DNA of 64,000 nt. It comes from SIG440 sp045631525. GTDB taxonomy: Bacteria > Bacillota > Clostridia > Monoglobales > Monoglobaceae. The position numbers and the translations under genes were made by a program. The number at the start of each line of letters is the position of its first letter. Within the stretch, counting starts at the first letter, position 1. The notes below the pieces were generated by a model that saw nothing but the letters and a program-made list of their open reading frames with translations, was not told the DNA's origin and ran no database searches. The stretch covers positions 1-64,000 of the forward strand of contig JAZQUY010000012.1 of NCBI GenBank assembly GCA_045631525.1, read 5' to 3'. Below, piece after piece: positions 63,183 to 64,000 of the stretch.

Positions 63183-63215
63183 AACACGCCCGGAAATTTG
63201 ACTTTCGGGCGTGTT
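63183..63215 (-). terminator. Terminator of the epimerase-like gene
   Basis: A 10-base GC-rich stem (63183-63192 with 63206-63215). On the minus strand it is followed by a T run. Confidence 0.75.
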
Positions 63216-63228
63216 TTCAAATTGTCTT

Positions 63229-64000
63229 TTATGCCATATTGTATTTTTTGAGCATTTCCTTTTCAAAGTTGAGGAGGTATGCTGCTTCTTCATCAATACG
63301 AGCTTCGGTAGGATTCTCAACAAGGTTGCGGTATACGTGGATGTCACGACCAACCTCGCCGCCTTCCATAACGAACGGTTCAGAAACGATTCTGCCCTTA
63401 TAGTTGATGTCAGCAAGTGCACCGAAGATTTCGTCCCAGTCAAGATGACCTCTGCCGGGAGCTGTTCTGTTGTTTTCACCGGTGTGGAAGCTTGTGAGCT
63501 TGTCACCAACAAGGCGGATTGCGTCACCAATGTTGTTTTCTTCAATATTCATATGATATGTATCAAGAAGAACGCCAATGTTGGGACTGTCGATTTCTGC
63601 AACATAACGAAGAGCTTCTTCGCCTGTGTTGATGAGACAGGTTTCAAAACGGTTTACCGCTTCAACGCAGTAAGTAACGCCGCATTCTTCAGCAACCTTG
63701 ATTATTTCTTTCATACTCTTGATGCTCTGTTCCCAATAAGGACGTTTGTCACCAAGGAAGTTGTCGGGAGTTCCCCAACCTGCATAGCTAACACCAGAAA
63801 GAAGTGTGCCGCCGCCAACGTGCATTTTTCTGATAATGTTCTGGAGGTATTCAACGCCGCCTTTTCTCACGGTTTCGTCAAGTGAAGAAACGTCATAGTT
63901 TCTGTCAAGACCAAGGCTGTAAGTAAGCTCGATACCAACTTCGTCAGCGAGAGCTTTCAAAGAACGGATTTTTTCATCTGACATTTCGAGAAGTGGCTGA
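63229..64000 (-). CDS. Sugar phosphate isomerase/epimerase family protein, partial
   Basis: The frame is open to the right edge, so the 5' end lies outside. An ATG at 63984 is internal, since the upstream codons still match the family. Visible motifs resemble the D-tagatose/D-psicose 3-epimerase TIM barrel: VEAVNRFE (metal Glu), GVLLDTYHMNIEE (metal Asp), FHTGENNR (His) and SEPFV (Glu). It converges on the amidohydrolase gene and may belong to the same catabolic locus. Confidence 0.88.
   Translation of the reverse strand, partial: QPLLEMSDEKIRSLKALADEVGIELTYSLGLDRNYDVSSLDETVRKGGVEYLQNIIRKMHVGGGTLLSGVSYAGWGTPDNFLGDKRPYWEQSIKSMKEIIKVAEECGVTYCVEAVNRFETCLINTGEEALRYVAEIDSPNIGVLLDTYHMNIEENNIGDAIRLVGDKLTSFHTGENNRTAPGRGHLDWDEIFGALADINYKGRIVSEPFVMEGGEVGRDIHVYRNLVENPTEARIDEEAAYLLNFEKEMLKKYNMA

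Overview
The window looks like a chromosomal segment of an anaerobic, low-to-moderate GC Clostridia-type Firmicute. The evidence is strong AGGAGG-type ribosome binding sites, frequent TTG and GTG starts, Bacillus/Clostridium gene neighbourhoods (recA-recX, yabM-mazG-rqcP, rny, ymdB, scpA-scpB-ytfI-ytfJ, spoVM next to rpmB), sporulation genes (spoVM, gerW/ytfJ, a SpoVB/YabM-like flippase) and a multisubunit [FeFe] hydrogenase. No species can be named from the sequence alone.

Layout. 1-3600: the 3' end of an unknown gene, then a roughly 2.4 kb segment bounded by imperfect 40-bp direct repeats and holding a secreted InlB-repeat protein and a tyrosine integrase. It is followed by a tRNA-Pro gene whose 5' half is repeated with a 202-bp period. 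3.8-12 kb: housekeeping genes recA, recX, rimO, pgsA, acpP and rnc, with two radical SAM proteins flanking luxS and an orphan HPr-kinase-like P-loop protein. 12-13.3 kb: a DtxR/MntR-type repressor and two small proteins. 13.4-22.4 kb: yabM-mazG-rqcP, then rny, then a co-directional run of ymdB, pgeF, an orphan peptide-binding lipoprotein and dinB. 22.4-30.8 kb: a redox block with a sensor-type hydrogenase (HydS-like), two DRTGG proteins, two HATPase proteins and a PHP phosphoesterase, leading into the NuoE-, ferredoxin-, NuoF- and HydA-like subunits of an NAD-linked, probably electron-bifurcating hydrogenase.

31-36.3 kb: two sugar ABC permeases without a binding protein, a 27-codon spoVM gene, rpmB, nagB with a ROK protein, and tRNA-Leu(CAA). 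36.5-45.1 kb: a site-2-protease-like protein whose HExxH motif reads HExxR, scpAB-ytfI-ytfJ, polA-coaE, a lytic transglycosylase and an M18 aminopeptidase. 45.2-50.8 kb: tRNA-Leu(UAA), an unusual tRNA-fMet, an amidohydrolase, repeat-rich noncoding DNA, a small membrane protein with a TetR regulator, an SLH-domain surface protein and a YhcH-family protein. 50.8-59.7 kb: a minus-strand pyrimidine operon, pyrC-carB-pyrK-pyrD-pyrF-pyrE-pyrB-pyrI, without carA. 59.8-64 kb: an AraC regulator divergent from a class III aminotransferase and a second amidohydrolase, then a convergent sugar-epimerase-like gene cut by the window end.

The most interesting items are the tRNA-Pro half-gene array, the small integrase segment, the sensor-plus-catalytic hydrogenase block with its contrasting H-cluster motifs, the HExxR protease-like protein, the odd initiator tRNA, and the AraC/aminotransferase/amidohydrolase module with a paralogous amidohydrolase elsewhere in the window. 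Family assignments come from motif reading and memory; no search was run.
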